DNA of 8,516 nt from Oscillospiraceae bacterium (GTDB lineage: Bacteria > Bacillota_A > Clostridia > Oscillospirales > Oscillospiraceae): NCBI GenBank assembly GCA_902795095.1, contig CADBKB010000017.1, forward strand, positions 18,337 through 26,852, written 5' to 3'. Shown here in pieces: positions 1 to 5,525 of this stretch (positions are counted from its first letter, which is position 1; each line of letters opens with the position of its first letter). The notes under the pieces were generated by a model that was not told the DNA's origin, ran no database searches, and saw only the letters and a program-made list of their open reading frames with translations. Both the position numbers and the translations under genes were made by a program.

Positions 1-738
1 GGTATAGAGCAGGTTTACGGTGCCCGCGGCGTCCTCCGGCAGGCTCATGTTGCCCAGGCCCTTGGTGAAGGCGACGAAGGCGACCCGGACGCCCTGGGCT
101 TCCACCAGGGTGACGCCGCCGCAGGCCTCGCGGTCCTGGCTGGTGGCGAAGGTGCCCACATTCTGCATGCCGGCGGCGTGGATGGCGTCGATGGTGGATT
201 CCAGACCCGCCATGCCCCCGGCGATGGAGGCGCAGTTGGCGGTCTGCAGCAGGTCGAAGCCGAGGCCCGCCAGGGTGGAGGCCAGGGCGGTGGGGGCGCT
301 GGAGGTGGCCGAGCCGTAGGGGGATCCGGCAAAATTGCAGCTCAGGTTGCCCACGGTCAGATCAGCGTCGCTCAGGGCCTTGGCGGCGCCGAAGAAGCAG
401 GGGGAAAAATCATAGCCCTCGCCCTTGCGGGCGTCGGAGAGCAGGTGGTCGCTGATGCCGATGCTTCCGACGGCGGCGATGGTGACGGTGGAGTACTGCT
501 CCTTGGGCTGCTCTATGACCTCCGGGGCCGCCTCCGCGGCGGCGGGACGGCGGTCCAGCAGACCGGAGAGGATGCTCCCGCCGTTATCTAAAATCAGGAT
601 GATCGCGCCGATGAGGGCCGCAATGGCCAGCACGGTGAGAAGCGCGGAGATCCGCCGCCGGCGCTTGCGCCGGGCGCGCTGCTGCCGCACCTTCTCCAGG
701 CGATCTTCCTCGACAATGGGGTTGGGTTCTTGTTCCAT
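1..738 (-). CDS. Membrane-anchored CapA-like protein, 5' part (runs off left edge)
   Basis: The frame is open from an ATG at 738 to the window edge, giving 246 codons with no stop; the C-terminus is outside the window. An AAGGAG ribosome binding site (745-750 on the plus strand) lies 6 bases before the ATG. The protein starts with a charged, Arg/Lys-rich cytoplasmic segment (residues 1-29). A single membrane helix follows at about 30-50, then a Pro/Ala/Glu-rich linker to about 80. From about 84 the sequence looks like the PGA_cap/CapA family, a calcineurin-like phosphoesterase fold: a strand ending in VGSIG (90-94), VGNLSCNF (129-136), QTANCAS (165-171), and a TVNLLYT segment at the edge. Canonical family members have GD, NLE and NNH at the first three of these places; here they are GS (91-92), NLS (131-133) and NCA (168-170), so the metal centre looks lost. 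It is probably an extracytoplasmic protein of unknown function rather than an active capsule enzyme. Family assignment is fairly sure; function is not. Confidence 0.8.
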   Translation of the reverse strand, partial: MEQEPNPIVEEDRLEKVRQQRARRKRRRRISALLTVLAIAALIGAIILILDNGGSILSGLLDRRPAAAEAAPEVIEQPKEQYSTVTIAAVGSIGISDHLLSDARKGEGYDFSPCFFGAAKALSDADLTVGNLSCNFAGSPYGSATSSAPTALASTLAGLGFDLLQTANCASIAGGMAGLESTIDAIHAAGMQNVGTFATSQDREACGGVTLVEAQGVRVAFVAFTKGLGNMSLPEDAAGTVNLLYT

Positions 739-767
739 GTTTTGCTCCTTGCAGACGATGTGCCTCT

Positions 768-796
768 ATTGTGACATGAATTGCCGGAAAAATCAA
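768..796 (-). promoter_or_regulatory. Candidate sigmaA promoter for the CapA-like gene
   Basis: On the minus strand a -35 box TTGATT (796-791) and a -10 box CACAAT (773-768) are separated by 17 bases. The -10 box is preceded by TGT, an extended -10. Each box matches consensus at 4 of 6 positions. Transcription would start near 761, leaving a 5' leader of about 23 bases that contains the AAGGAG site. Assigned by eye only. Confidence 0.45.
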
Positions 797-853
797 TATC
801 GGAAACGGGCAAGAGACCAAAAAGTCACGGCCGTCCCCGGAAAAAACAAAATC

Positions 854-882
854 TTGTAGAACGAAATCGAATGTGCTATACT
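854..882 (+). promoter_or_regulatory. SigmaA promoter of the lysozyme-SLH-lysA operon
   Basis: A -35 box TTGTAG (854-859) and a -10 box TATACT (877-882) are separated by exactly 17 bases. TGC directly before the -10 makes it an extended -10. Transcription should start near 889, about 24 bases before the lysozyme ATG. The promoter stands back to back with the candidate minus-strand promoter, with 57 bases between the two -35 boxes, so shared regulation of the divergent genes is possible, although I see no clear operator between them. The bases 868-878 are identical to bases inside the aromatic-operon promoter. Confidence 0.65.
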
Positions 883-912
883 TACAGACACTACGAAGGA
901 AGGGAGCCGGTC

Positions 913-1797
913 ATGGCAAAGCGCAAAGCAAAAAAAAGACGTCCGATCCTGCTGGCCGCAGCACTGATCCTGCTGTCTGTGCTGCTCACGGCGGATCTGA
1001 TCGCCGCTCGGGTGTACATACGCCATACCGGAGAGGACTTCTTCACCGCTCTGGGCCGGACCACCCGGCTGGGCGGACAGTATCTCATAAATCTTCTGTC
1101 CCCGGCGGACCGGTCTGTGCCGGTCAATCCCTACCGGGCGACGGATTATTACCGCAGCGGCGATTTTATTCAGTGCGCCGAGAGCGAGGTCTCCCGTACC
1201 GGCATCGACGTCTCTTCCCATCAGAAGGAGATCGACTGGCAGCAGGTGAAGGCCGCGGGCGTGGACTTTGCCATCGTGCGCATGGGCTACCGGGGCTACA
1301 CGGAGGGAGACGTCTTCCCCGACGCCGCAGCCCGGCAGAACATCGAAGGCGCGCTGGCCGCCGGAGTCGATGTGGGCGTGTACTTCTTCTCCCAGGCCAC
1401 CAGCGTACAGGAGGCGAAGGAGGAGGCCTGGTTCGTGCTCGACGCCATCGACGGCGACAACATCACCTATCCCGTGTTCTTTGACTGGGAGCCCATCACC
1501 AATGAGGCCCGCACCGATGAGGTGACCGGACCGGAAATGACCGATTATGCCCTGGCCTTCTGCCGAGAGATCGACAACGCCGGCTATCGGGCGGGTGTAT
1601 ACTTTAATCAGAGCGACGGCTACAACAGCTATGATCTGCGCGCGCTGCACAGCTATGAATTCTGGCTGGCGGAGTACGCCGACGCCCAGAGCTTCCCCTA
1701 TGAGGTGCAGCTCTGGCAATATACCAATCAGGGCGCTGTGCCCGGCATCGAAACCACGGTGGATCTGAATCTCTGCTATCGGGACTATACGAGCTGA
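913..1797 (+). CDS. Membrane-anchored GH25 lysozyme (1,4-beta-N-acetylmuramidase)
   Basis: This 294-residue protein is predicted to cut the MurNAc-GlcNAc bond of peptidoglycan from outside the membrane. It begins with a basic stretch (residues 2-10) and one hydrophobic helix (about 11-32) that reads as a signal anchor. A linker follows to about 95, then a full GH25 catalytic domain (about 96-290). Visible family marks are GIDVSSHQ (97-104, with D99), the YFFSQA segment (157-162), the catalytic DxE in FDWEP (D191 and E193), WLAEY (251-255), LWQYT (267-271) and the late VDLN (283-286). The ATG at 913 is chosen because GGAG at 903-906 sits 6 bases upstream; the frame is open back to a TTG at 781, but that start would lie upstream of the promoter at 854-882 and has no good ribosome binding site. 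It is the first gene of an operon with the SLH protein (18 bases downstream) and lysA. It may serve in wall remodelling; there is no phage context. Confidence 0.93.
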   Translation: MAKRKAKKRRPILLAAALILLSVLLTADLIAARVYIRHTGEDFFTALGRTTRLGGQYLINLLSPADRSVPVNPYRATDYYRSGDFIQCAESEVSRTGIDVSSHQKEIDWQQVKAAGVDFAIVRMGYRGYTEGDVFPDAAARQNIEGALAAGVDVGVYFFSQATSVQEAKEEAWFVLDAIDGDNITYPVFFDWEPITNEARTDEVTGPEMTDYALAFCREIDNAGYRAGVYFNQSDGYNSYDLRALHSYEFWLAEYADAQSFPYEVQLWQYTNQGAVPGIETTVDLNLCYRDYTS

Positions 1798-1815
1798 TAT
1801 TTCTGGAGGCATACT

Positions 1816-3924
1816 ATGAATCTGCGCAGATTGCTTCTTATGTTGACAGCCCTTGCGCTTCTGCTGGGGCTGTGCCCGGCGGCGGGGGCGGAGAATGCCC
1901 CGGCAGCGCCGGACTATGTCTGCGCCGATGCGATATTTGATCAGATCTACGGCAGGCTTCTGGGCCGCAGAGCGCCCATGGACGATACGCTGCGGGCGGA
2001 CAGCGTCCAGCGGCTTCTGGCCGACGCCGAAGGCGTGGTGCCCGGCTCGGTGCGCCGCACCGGCGACGAGCTGACCTGGATGACCGAGGGCGGCGTGGCC
2101 TGCCGGTTCAGCCCTTACCTCTATTCCCTTGCCGTCGGCGCGGCCGCGGCCGCGGATCCCTCGGATCCGCCCCGCAGGCAGGTGCCGGAGGGGGCGGCGG
2201 TATGCCTGTTCGCCCCGTACTACGGCCTGGACGACGCCTTTGAGGGCGTCGGCGGCACCTATGATACCTGGGGCGAGACCCTGGCCTTCTACATCGGCGG
2301 CGGCTACAGCCGTTATGAGCGGACGGAGGCCACCGTGGACCGGATCGCCGAGGCCGTGGAGCGCTGCGCCGTGGTGCTGATCGACAGCCACGGCGAAATG
2401 GACCGCGATCAGACCACCTCCTACATCTGCCTGCAGACCGGCGAGGGCATCACCTCCGCCGACTACGCGGTGGACCCCGCGCTGGGGATCAGCCATGCCT
2501 ATTACGGCGGCCGCGGCAGCGGCGGCGTCAGCTTCTACGAGGTGGACGGCACAGCCATTGCCAACCACATGGATTCCGTCGCCGCGGGAGGGCTGTTCTG
2601 GAGCGGCACCTGCTTCGGCATGGCCACCGACGGCCTGTGCGCCCCGCTGCTCCGCAAGGGCGTGAGCGCTGTCTACGGCTATTCCAGGGACGTCTCCTTC
2701 GGCGGCGACCGCTGCTGGATGGGCACCTTTATGGATGTGATCACCGATGGGGGGACCCTCGCCCAGGCCACGGCGGAAATGAAGCGCGTCTGGGGCGCCT
2801 GGGACTTCTCCGCGGCGATCTGCGCCCAGAACAGCTGGTCCTCGCACCTGATCAACGACAGCGCCGATGAGGCCCGGCAGCACCGGGACGCCTTCCCCGT
2901 GCTGGCCTCCGCGGAAGATCCCTATCCCGCCAATCCCGACGGATTGCAGACCGTGCGCAGCGCCTGGCGCCTTCCCGACCGGGAGCTGACGATCCGCCCG
3001 ATCCTGCCCGACGGCGTCAAATGTCCGGAGATCCGCAGCCGCGTCTACGGCACCGGCCGCCTGCCCGCCCCGGAGGGCAAGCCCCGGAGCCAGGAGTACA
3101 GCTTCAGCTTTGTGGGCTGGAGCCTGACCTCCTTCCCGCCGTGTCCGGCGGTCCCCGCGGCGCTGTTCCATCCCGGCGACTCCTTCCGCTTCGGCTGCAA
3201 GCATCTGAGTCCGCCGTCCCTCGGCCACAGGAGCCAGGATCCCCTGGACTTCGGCGCCGAATCCGTCGATCTGTACGGCGTGTATTCCTTCTCCCTGGAC
3301 GGGCAGCTCCTGTATACCACCCAGGTGCCCGATGGGGAGGAGGATCCCGACGATCCCTCCCGCCGCTTCACGGATGTGGCCTTCGGCACCTGGTACTATC
3401 AGGCGGTGCGCGAGAGCGTGGCCGGCGGTCTGATCCGGGGCTATGACGACGGCAGCTTCCGGCCCGCCGCCCCCATCCGCCGCAGCGAGGTGGTGACCAT
3501 CCTCCACCGGGCTGCGGGAAGCCCCGAGGCCGCGACGCCTGCAGGCTTCGCGGATGTGCCCTCAGGCTGCTTCTATGAGAAGGCCCTGGATTGGGCCGCG
3601 GAAAACCGGATCGTCCTGGGCTATTCCGACGGCCTGTTCCATCCCGACGAGCCCGTCACCCGGGCCCAGCTTGCCGCGCTGATCCGCCGCTTTGCCCGGG
3701 CGGAGGAGGGCGATCCGGCGGTCCTGGATCGCTTCCCCGATCGGGCCGATGTGCCCCGCTGGGCGCAGGCCGATCTGGCCTGGGCGGTGCAGACGGGTCT
3801 GATTCAGGGCAGCCGCTCCGGCGGTACGGACTATTTATTGCCCACAGGCAGGGCGACCAGAGCCCAGTTTGTGACCATCATACAGCGTTATCTTACGACC
3901 CCAGCGAAGGAGGAGACCCCATGA
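1816..3924 (+). CDS. Secreted SLH-domain protein with a caspase/gingipain-like (clan CD) domain
   Basis: The 702-residue product starts with a typical signal peptide: basic NLRR, a long Leu/Ala core, and a probable cut after A25 (AGA/EN). At the C-terminus are three S-layer-homology repeats (about 517-566, 578-627 and 639-692), with typical FTDV, GYDDGSF/GYSDGLF and TRAQ marks, so it should bind secondary wall polymer on the cell surface. The middle (about 125-350) resembles clan CD cysteine peptidases: a hydrophobic strand ending in His-Gly (AVVLIDSHG, 185-193, H192), then a second ending in Cys (GGLFWSGTC, 258-266, C266), then LLRKGVSAVYGYS (278-290). That His-Gly/Cys arrangement is the known dyad layout of caspases, gingipains and clostripain; its presence here is inference by eye. 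Residues about 425-490 look like a divergent InlB-type beta repeat (FVGWS ... LYGVY). GGAGG at 1805-1809 supports the ATG. Peptidase activity is unproven. Confidence 0.85.
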   Translation: MNLRRLLLMLTALALLLGLCPAAGAENAPAAPDYVCADAIFDQIYGRLLGRRAPMDDTLRADSVQRLLADAEGVVPGSVRRTGDELTWMTEGGVACRFSPYLYSLAVGAAAAADPSDPPRRQVPEGAAVCLFAPYYGLDDAFEGVGGTYDTWGETLAFYIGGGYSRYERTEATVDRIAEAVERCAVVLIDSHGEMDRDQTTSYICLQTGEGITSADYAVDPALGISHAYYGGRGSGGVSFYEVDGTAIANHMDSVAAGGLFWSGTCFGMATDGLCAPLLRKGVSAVYGYSRDVSFGGDRCWMGTFMDVITDGGTLAQATAEMKRVWGAWDFSAAICAQNSWSSHLINDSADEARQHRDAFPVLASAEDPYPANPDGLQTVRSAWRLPDRELTIRPILPDGVKCPEIRSRVYGTGRLPAPEGKPRSQEYSFSFVGWSLTSFPPCPAVPAALFHPGDSFRFGCKHLSPPSLGHRSQDPLDFGAESVDLYGVYSFSLDGQLLYTTQVPDGEEDPDDPSRRFTDVAFGTWYYQAVRESVAGGLIRGYDDGSFRPAAPIRRSEVVTILHRAAGSPEAATPAGFADVPSGCFYEKALDWAAENRIVLGYSDGLFHPDEPVTRAQLAALIRRFARAEEGDPAVLDRFPDRADVPRWAQADLAWAVQTGLIQGSRSGGTDYLLPTGRATRAQFVTIIQRYLTTPAKEETP

Positions 3925-5219
3925 TTGCAACCAACCTTTCCGTCAACCAAGCTGGCCATCTGTGCTTTGCCGGCCAGGACGTATGCGACCTGGCCGAGCG
4001 TTTCGGCACCCCCCTGTATCTGATGGACGAGGACCGCATCCGCGAAAACTGCCGCCTGTACAAGGCCGCCTTTGCCGAGAGCTTCGGCGCCGCCGCGGCT
4101 CCCGCCTACGCAAGCAAAGCCGCCTGTTTCCGTCACATGTACAGGATCATGGCTGAGGAGGAAATGTGCATCGACGTGGTCTCCTCCGGAGAGATCTACA
4201 CCGCGGTGCACGCCGGCTTCCCCATGGACAGGGCCTTCTTCCACAGCAACAACAAGACCGACGCGGATATCCTTTACGCCATGGATGCCGGCGTGGGCCA
4301 CTTTGTGGTGGACGGTGAGGACGAGCTGATGCGGCTGAGCGAGCTGGCGGAGCGCCGCGGCGCTGTGCAGAAGATCCTGCTGCGCCTGACGCCGGGCATC
4401 GATCCCCATACCTATGAGGCGGTGAACACCGGCATGGTGGACTCGAAATTCGGCACCGCCATCGAGACCGGCCAGGCCCGGGAGTTGGTTGCGCGGACCC
4501 TGCAGCGCAAGGGCGTGGCGCTGGACGGCTTCCACTGCCATGTGGGCTCCCAGGTGTTCGATGAGGATGTGTTCCAGCGCACGGCGGATATCATGCTGCC
4601 CTTCCTGGCGCAGATGCGCGATGAATTCGGCCTGAACTCGAAGATCCTGAACTTCGGCGGCGGCTACGGCGTGCCCTATGTCGAATCCGACGGCACGGTG
4701 GATATCCGCGCGCGCATCGGCGAGGTGGCGGCGCATATGAAGGCGCTGTGCCGGGAGCTGTCCATGGAGCTGCCCTTCTTCATCATGGAGCCGGGCCGGT
4801 CCATCGTGGCCGACGCCGGACTGACGGTCTACCGGGTGGGCGCGGTCAAGCGCATCCCGGGCTACAAGAACTATGTCAATGTGGACGGCGGCATGACCGA
4901 CAACCCCCGCTATGCGCTGTACGGCTCGAAGTACACCGTCATCCACGGCGAGAAGGCAAACGAACCCGCGACCTTCCTGTGCGATCTGGTGGGCCGCTGC
5001 TGCGAGAGCGGCGACATCGTCCAGCCGGCGATCCGCCTGCCCGAATCCACCGCCCGGGGCGACCTGGTGTGCGTGTGCACCACGGGAGCTTACAACTATT
5101 CCATGGCCTCCAACTACAACCGCATCCCCCGGCCGCCGGTGGTGATGCTGCGCGCCGGTGAGGCCTCCGTGGTAGTACGCCGTGAAACATTCGCCGATCT
5201 GACCGCCCTGGATTTGTGA
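3921..5219 (+). CDS. lysA: Diaminopimelate decarboxylase
   Basis: This 432-residue PLP enzyme converts meso-diaminopimelate to L-lysine and CO2, the last step of lysine synthesis, in the cytoplasm. It is a fold-type III (alanine-racemase-like) decarboxylase of normal length. The PLP lysine is K66 in YASKAA (63-68). HCHVGSQ (205-211), the phosphate-binding FGGGYG (245-250) and the substrate-arginine motif EPGRS (290-294) are present. The catalytic cysteine of the CESGD motif is C361, and the closing TGAYNYSMASNYN (388-400) is typical of LysA rather than of carboxynorspermidine decarboxylase. The start at 3921 is fixed by AAGGAGGAG (3907-3915) and by the ATGA overlap with the stop of the SLH gene; the frame is open further upstream to 3591, but that is inside the SLH gene. 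The 4-base overlap implies translational coupling to the surface-protein gene. No separate promoter is visible. Confidence 0.96.
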   Translation: MIATNLSVNQAGHLCFAGQDVCDLAERFGTPLYLMDEDRIRENCRLYKAAFAESFGAAAAPAYASKAACFRHMYRIMAEEEMCIDVVSSGEIYTAVHAGFPMDRAFFHSNNKTDADILYAMDAGVGHFVVDGEDELMRLSELAERRGAVQKILLRLTPGIDPHTYEAVNTGMVDSKFGTAIETGQARELVARTLQRKGVALDGFHCHVGSQVFDEDVFQRTADIMLPFLAQMRDEFGLNSKILNFGGGYGVPYVESDGTVDIRARIGEVAAHMKALCRELSMELPFFIMEPGRSIVADAGLTVYRVGAVKRIPGYKNYVNVDGGMTDNPRYALYGSKYTVIHGEKANEPATFLCDLVGRCCESGDIVQPAIRLPESTARGDLVCVCTTGAYNYSMASNYNRIPRPPVVMLRAGEASVVVRRETFADLTALDL

Positions 5220-5235
5220 GGAAAGTGCACTGATC

Positions 5236-5256
5236 CGGGGGGATTGCCCGATTTTT
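5236..5256 (+). terminator. Weak candidate terminator after lysA
   Basis: A short GC stem CGGG (5236-5239)/CCCG (5247-5250) with a 7-base loop is followed by ATTTTT (5251-5256), 17 bases after the lysA stop. The stem is only 4 bp, so termination would be leaky. It is the only terminator-like structure between lysA and the next promoter. Confidence 0.3.
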
Positions 5257-5281
5257 CGGAGAACATTCCAAAGTTTTCGGA
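5253..5281 (+). repeat. Direct repeat TTTTCGGA, two copies 21 bases apart
   Basis: TTTTCGGA occurs at 5253-5260 and again at 5274-5281. The 21-base period is two helical turns, which would put both copies on one DNA face, and the second copy ends 15 bases before the -35 box of the aromatic operon promoter. This could be a binding site for a transcriptional regulator, but two 8-base matches can also be chance. The first copy overlaps the T-run of the weak candidate terminator. Confidence 0.35.
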
Positions 5282-5296
5282 AGCACGATGCGAGTG

Positions 5297-5325
5297 TTGA
5301 CAATGGGCTGCGAATGTGCTACGAT
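5297..5325 (+). promoter_or_regulatory. Strong sigmaA promoter of the aromatic operon
   Basis: A perfect -35 TTGACA (5297-5302) and a 5-of-6 -10 TACGAT (5320-5325) are separated by 17 bases, with an extended TGC immediately before the -10. Transcription should start near 5332, about 22 bases before the leader peptide ATG and about 170 bases before the terminator hairpin. A near-consensus promoter followed by an attenuator fits an operon controlled mainly after initiation. Confidence 0.85.
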
Positions 5326-5353
5326 GAGTTCAATCCAAAAAGGAGTTTTTGCA

Positions 5354-5437
5354 ATGAACCGCCTGTCCTTTGTTCCCGTTTCCTTTTATTACTATTACTT
5401 TACCAACAAAAGTAATAGCGTTTTGTGCTGCAATTAA
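5354..5437 (+). CDS. Phe/Tyr-rich leader peptide of the aromatic operon attenuator
   Basis: A 27-codon reading frame starts at ATG 5354 and stops at TAA 5435-5437. AGGAG (5341-5345) lies 8 bases before the ATG, and the frame sits just downstream of the strong promoter. It carries Phe at 6, 11 and 16 and four consecutive Tyr at 12-15, so residues 11-16 read FYYYYF; there is no Trp. It ends in Leu-Cys-Cys-Asn. The codons for Y14, Y15 and F16 lie inside the 5' arm of a leader hairpin. The peptide probably has no function of its own: its translation rate would report charged tRNA-Tyr and tRNA-Phe, as in the pheA, trp and his leader peptides of enterobacteria. The downstream genes make precursors of exactly these amino acids, which is strong contextual support. 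Confidence 0.88.
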   Translation: MNRLSFVPVSFYYYYFTNKSNSVLCCN

Positions 5438-5443
5438 ACGGGA
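5374..5443 (+). promoter_or_regulatory. Attenuator segments 1:2, nested leader hairpin over the Tyr/Phe codons
   Basis: An inner perfect 10-bp stem pairs CTATTACTTT (5392-5401) with AAAGTAATAG (5409-5418) around a 7-base loop. An outer perfect 8-bp stem pairs TCCCGTTT (5374-5381) with AAACGGGA (5436-5443). The inner 5' arm contains the last Tyr and Phe codons; the outer 3' arm begins within the leader stop codon. Segment 2 of the antiterminator (5420-5431) is enclosed between the inner and outer 3' arms. A ribosome stalled on the Tyr run would cover or melt the 5' arms and free that segment. Confidence 0.75.
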
Positions 5444-5490
5444 CGGGCCTCATTCAAAGACCAAAATTACCACCCCCAGCCGCACAGAAC
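5420..5490 (+). promoter_or_regulatory. Antiterminator pairing (segments 2:3)
   Basis: GTTTTGTGC (5420-5428) can pair with GCACAGAAC (5482-5490): nine contiguous pairs, one of them G-U. After a single T/C mismatch (5429 with 5481), two more G-C pairs follow (5430-5431 with 5479-5480). Its 3' strand is the 5' arm and part of the loop of the terminator, so the two structures exclude each other. A ribosome that reaches the leader stop at 5435 would cover the 5' strand, block this pairing and let the terminator form. Confidence 0.75.
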
Positions 5491-5511
5491 CTCTGTGCGG
5501 CTGATTTTTTT
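5477..5511 (+). terminator. Intrinsic terminator of the attenuator (segments 3:4)
   Basis: A perfect 11-bp GC-rich stem pairs CAGCCGCACAG (5477-5487) with CTGTGCGGCTG (5493-5503) around the 5-base loop AACCT, followed by A and seven T (5505-5511). It lies between the leader peptide stop and the DAHP synthase gene, with the AGGAGG ribosome binding site starting 2 bases after the T-run. A terminator in that position, before rather than after the genes, is the mark of a transcription attenuator. Confidence 0.92.
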
Positions 5512-5525
5512 CAGGAGGCGTCGCC

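Noticed and set aside
781..912. Upstream TTG start extending the lysozyme by 44 codons
   Set aside because: The extension would begin upstream of the promoter at 854-882, so the transcript would lack it. It has no hydrophobic or family sequence, and the ATG at 913 has a well-placed ribosome binding site.
1855..1893. Lipoprotein signal in the SLH protein (C20)
   Set aside because: The residues before C20 are Leu-Gly-Leu, and Leu directly before Cys does not fit a lipobox. The AGA cut after residue 25 fits signal peptidase I better.
2135..2170. GC-rich repeats and palindromes such as GCGGCCGCGGCCGC in the SLH gene
   Set aside because: These are Ala/Asp codon runs inside a well-supported coding region, with no sign of a regulatory or mobile-element end.
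793..3507. Very long minus-strand open frame (904 codons) opposite the lysozyme and SLH genes
   Set aside because: Its translation is low-complexity Gly/Ala/His/Val with no family motifs, as expected from the antisense of GC-rich codons. The plus-strand proteins have clear domains, a signal peptide and ribosome binding sites.
3591..3920. Long N-terminal extension of lysA
   Set aside because: It is out-of-frame sequence inside the SLH repeats. Normal family length and the AAGGAGGAG site point to 3921.
3888..5303. Minus-strand open frame of 471 codons opposite lysA
   Set aside because: It mirrors lysA codons, has His/Gly/Val-rich composition and lacks any recognisable domain. LysA on the other strand has all its catalytic motifs.
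5326..5525. T-box or riboswitch as regulator of the aromatic operon
   Set aside because: I see no T-box consensus (AGGGTGGNACCGCG-like) or specifier-loop layout. A translated leader with consecutive Tyr/Phe codons and a 1:2/2:3/3:4 scheme explains the region better.
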